Assembly: GCA_046155725.1 (NCBI GenBank)
Contig: JBJXFT010000191.1
Location: 1-6,898 of the forward strand
Reading direction: 5' to 3'
DNA length: 6,898 nucleotides
Origin: M3007 sp046155725
GTDB taxonomy: Bacteria; Bacteroidota; Bacteroidia; Chitinophagales; Saprospiraceae
Shown: positions 5,265 through 6,898 of the stretch, one piece after another
How the letters are laid out: each line of letters starts with the position of its first letter
Position numbering within the stretch: the first letter of the stretch is position 1
Translations under genes and position numbers: made by a program
Notes under the pieces: model-generated
The model's database searches: none
Told to the model about the DNA's origin: nothing
Seen by the model: only the letters and a program-made list of their open reading frames with translations

Positions 5265-6898
5265 ATGATTATCAAATACACCGCATTTCTCTTTTTGCTA
5301 CTCACGGCATTTTGGCTCCCCGCGCAGCCGGGCCAAATCGCTGTTTCCCGCATCGAAATGATGCCCAACGAACCCTCGCCCTACAACCTGCGCGACTGGC
5401 GCGAGGTCGCCTTGCGATATGATTCCTTTGTGTACGATGCGACGAAAACCGGGCAGTATTTGCCCCTCGTTTCGCTCCAACCCAATGGCCTGAACTACCC
5501 CCAAAACCCTGCCTTTCGACTCCACACCTACGTCGGCACCAACTCGCCGCAGAACAGCGAAGCCATCAACGTGCTGCCCTCGCTCGTCGGCGCAACGCTG
5601 GCTGGCGCGAACAAGGCCGACCAATACGGCCAAAACTGGCTGCTGATGAGCCAAGATTTTTTCAATAAAAACAACGGCCAGGGCATCTACCTCAACAACC
5701 CGAACAGCGGCAGCGGCAGCGATTGGTGGTACGACCTGATGCCCAATGTTTTCTTTTACCAACTCTACGACCTCTACCCGGACGCGGGCGGCGACGCTGA
5801 TTTTCAGTTCGTTTCGGTGGCCGACCGCTTTCTGGAATCCGTCCGCACGCTCGGCGGCAGCGCGACCCCTTGGCAAAAGGCGAACATGAATTACCGCGCC
5901 TTCAATTTCCAGACCCAGCAGCCCAACGCGACCAGCGTGCCGGAGCCGGAAGCCGCCGGGGCTTATGCTTGGGTGCTGTACCACGCCTACAAAAAAACGG
6001 GCAACCCCGCCTACCTGCAAGGCGCGGAGTGGAGCATGGAATTTTTGAGCGAATGGAATTCAAACCCGAGTTACGAACTGCAATTGCCCTACGGCACCTA
6101 CGCGGCGGCGAAAATGAACGCCGAACTCGGCACCGACTACGACGTGGAAAAGATGGTCAATTGGTCATTTGACCGAGGCCCCCTGCGCGGCTGGGGTACC
6201 ATCGTCGGCAACTGGGGCGGCTTTGGCGTGAGCGGCTTGGTGGGCGAGGCCAACGACGCGGGCAACGATTACGCTTTCCAACTCAACGGTGTGCAACAAG
6301 CGGCCATGCTCGTCCCGATGCTGCGCTACGACAAGCGTTTCGCCCGCGCCATCGGCAAATGGGTGCTCAACCTCGCCAACGCGACGCGGCTTTTTTACCC
6401 CGGCTTTTTGCCCAATGCCCTGCAAGACGCATCCGCTTGGTCGAACGCCCACGACCCCGACCGCGTGATTGGCTACGAAGCCTTGCGCGAAAAATGGCAG
6501 GGCAACGCGCCGTTTTCCACGGGCGATGCCGTGAACGGCGGCTGGGCTGGCACCAATCTGGCCTTGTACGGCAGCTCCTCCATCGGCTACCTCGGCGCGA
6601 TGCTGGAAAAAACGAACGTCCCGAAAATCCTAAAAGTCAATCTTCTGCCCACCGATTTCTATCGCGGCGCGGCCTACCCGACCTGTTTGTTTTTCAATCC
6701 TTATCTACAAACCAGGACTGTGGAACTGGCCGTCGGCAACGCCCCCGTGGATGTGTACGATGCGCTTTCCGAGACTTTCCTTTTGCAAAACGTGACCGGG
6801 ACGGTGAACCTGAACGTCCCCGCAGACGCTGCGCTGCTCGTGACGCTGACTCCCGCTGGTGGCGCGATTTCTTTTGAAAAAAACAAAATGCTGGTCAA
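5265..6898 (+). CDS. Secreted protein of unrecognised family, probable helical-toroid polymer-acting enzyme (3' end outside window)
   Basis: The frame is open from the ATG at 5265 to the window edge, giving 544 complete codons and no stop. Residues 1-20 form a signal peptide (MIIKYTAFLFLLLTAFWLPA, then QPGQ), so the protein is exported, and the absence of a lipobox Cys argues against a lipoprotein. Landmarks are DWWYDLMPN from residue 153, EPEAAGAYAWVLYHAYKKTG from 227, NWSFDRGPLRGWG around 300-310, and WGGFGVSGLVGEAND from 317. Regularly spaced amphipathic helices (AYAWVLYHAY, YLQGAEWSMEFLSEW, QQAAMLVPMLRY, FARAIGKWVLNLANA) suggest an alpha/alpha toroid as in many lyases and hydrolases. After the residues encoded near 6700 the sequence turns beta-like (TVELAVGNAPVDVYDA, NLNVPADAALLVTLTPAGG). 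This two-part design and its place after SusCD suggest a glycan-degrading or binding protein. I do not recognise the family and cannot assign catalytic residues. A C-terminal sorting or binding domain may follow beyond the edge. Confidence 0.88.
   Translation, partial: MIIKYTAFLFLLLTAFWLPAQPGQIAVSRIEMMPNEPSPYNLRDWREVALRYDSFVYDATKTGQYLPLVSLQPNGLNYPQNPAFRLHTYVGTNSPQNSEAINVLPSLVGATLAGANKADQYGQNWLLMSQDFFNKNNGQGIYLNNPNSGSGSDWWYDLMPNVFFYQLYDLYPDAGGDADFQFVSVADRFLESVRTLGGSATPWQKANMNYRAFNFQTQQPNATSVPEPEAAGAYAWVLYHAYKKTGNPAYLQGAEWSMEFLSEWNSNPSYELQLPYGTYAAAKMNAELGTDYDVEKMVNWSFDRGPLRGWGTIVGNWGGFGVSGLVGEANDAGNDYAFQLNGVQQAAMLVPMLRYDKRFARAIGKWVLNLANATRLFYPGFLPNALQDASAWSNAHDPDRVIGYEALREKWQGNAPFSTGDAVNGGWAGTNLALYGSSSIGYLGAMLEKTNVPKILKVNLLPTDFYRGAAYPTCLFFNPYLQTRTVELAVGNAPVDVYDALSETFLLQNVTGTVNLNVPADAALLVTLTPAGGAISFEKNKMLV

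Larger units (their letters stand above)
84..6898 (+). other. SusC/SusD polysaccharide-utilization-type locus (partial)
   Basis: Three co-directional genes follow each other: a SusC-family transporter, a SusD-family lipoprotein and a secreted, probably polymer-acting protein. This order is the core of a Bacteroidota polysaccharide utilization locus. The gaps are 111 and 471 bases, both larger than is usual for a tight SusC-SusD operon, and both are occupied mainly by palindromic elements. No regulator (SusR-like, hybrid two-component system, or sigma/anti-sigma pair) is visible, and the SusC protein begins directly with a carboxypeptidase-regulatory-like domain without an STN signalling domain, so direct anti-sigma control through it is unlikely. 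Whether all three genes share one transcript cannot be read from the sequence. The substrate is unknown. Confidence 0.7.

Noticed and set aside
5298..6020. Antisense open frame opposite the third gene
   Set aside because: The sense frame has a signal peptide and coherent motifs to the window edge; the antisense translation does not.

Overview
The window looks like chromosomal DNA of a GC-rich member of the Bacteroidota. The evidence is a tandem SusC-type TonB-dependent transporter and SusD-type lipoprotein, a gene pair essentially diagnostic of the phylum, and start codons without clear Shine-Dalgarno sequences. The high GC content and the style of the intergenic palindromes suggest an environmental lineage such as the Saprospiria or Cytophagia rather than gut Bacteroides; that placement is inference.

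All three genes are on the + strand and read as one glycan- or oligomer-uptake locus (PUL-like). Positions 1-83 are a short upstream region. A complete SusC-family gene runs from 84 to 3257, a complete SusD-family lipoprotein gene from 3369 to 4793, and a third gene, for a secreted protein of a family I cannot name, from 5265 past the right edge. The third product looks like an alpha-helical toroid followed by the start of a beta domain, the architecture of many polysaccharide lyases and glycoside hydrolases. In the standard model the secreted protein would act on a polymer, SusD would capture the product at the cell surface, and the SusC barrel would import it with TonB energy. No substrate can be named from this window.

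The most unusual part is the DNA between and inside these genes. Four unrelated palindromic elements lie within about 2.1 kb: a 9-bp-arm palindrome read in frame near the 3' end of the SusC gene (3041-3060); a perfect 43-bp inverted repeat that fills the SusC-SusD gap and supplies the SusC stop codon (3253-3356); a 201-bp nested palindrome with terminal inverted repeats and a perfect 7-bp flanking direct repeat, i.e. a MITE-like insertion (4810-5010); and a perfect 26-bp inverted repeat with a 58-nt centre (5040-5149). Together they fill nearly all the intergenic space and could form strong RNA hairpins that set the relative expression of transporter, lipoprotein and enzyme. No RNA genes, CRISPR arrays or transposase genes were seen.
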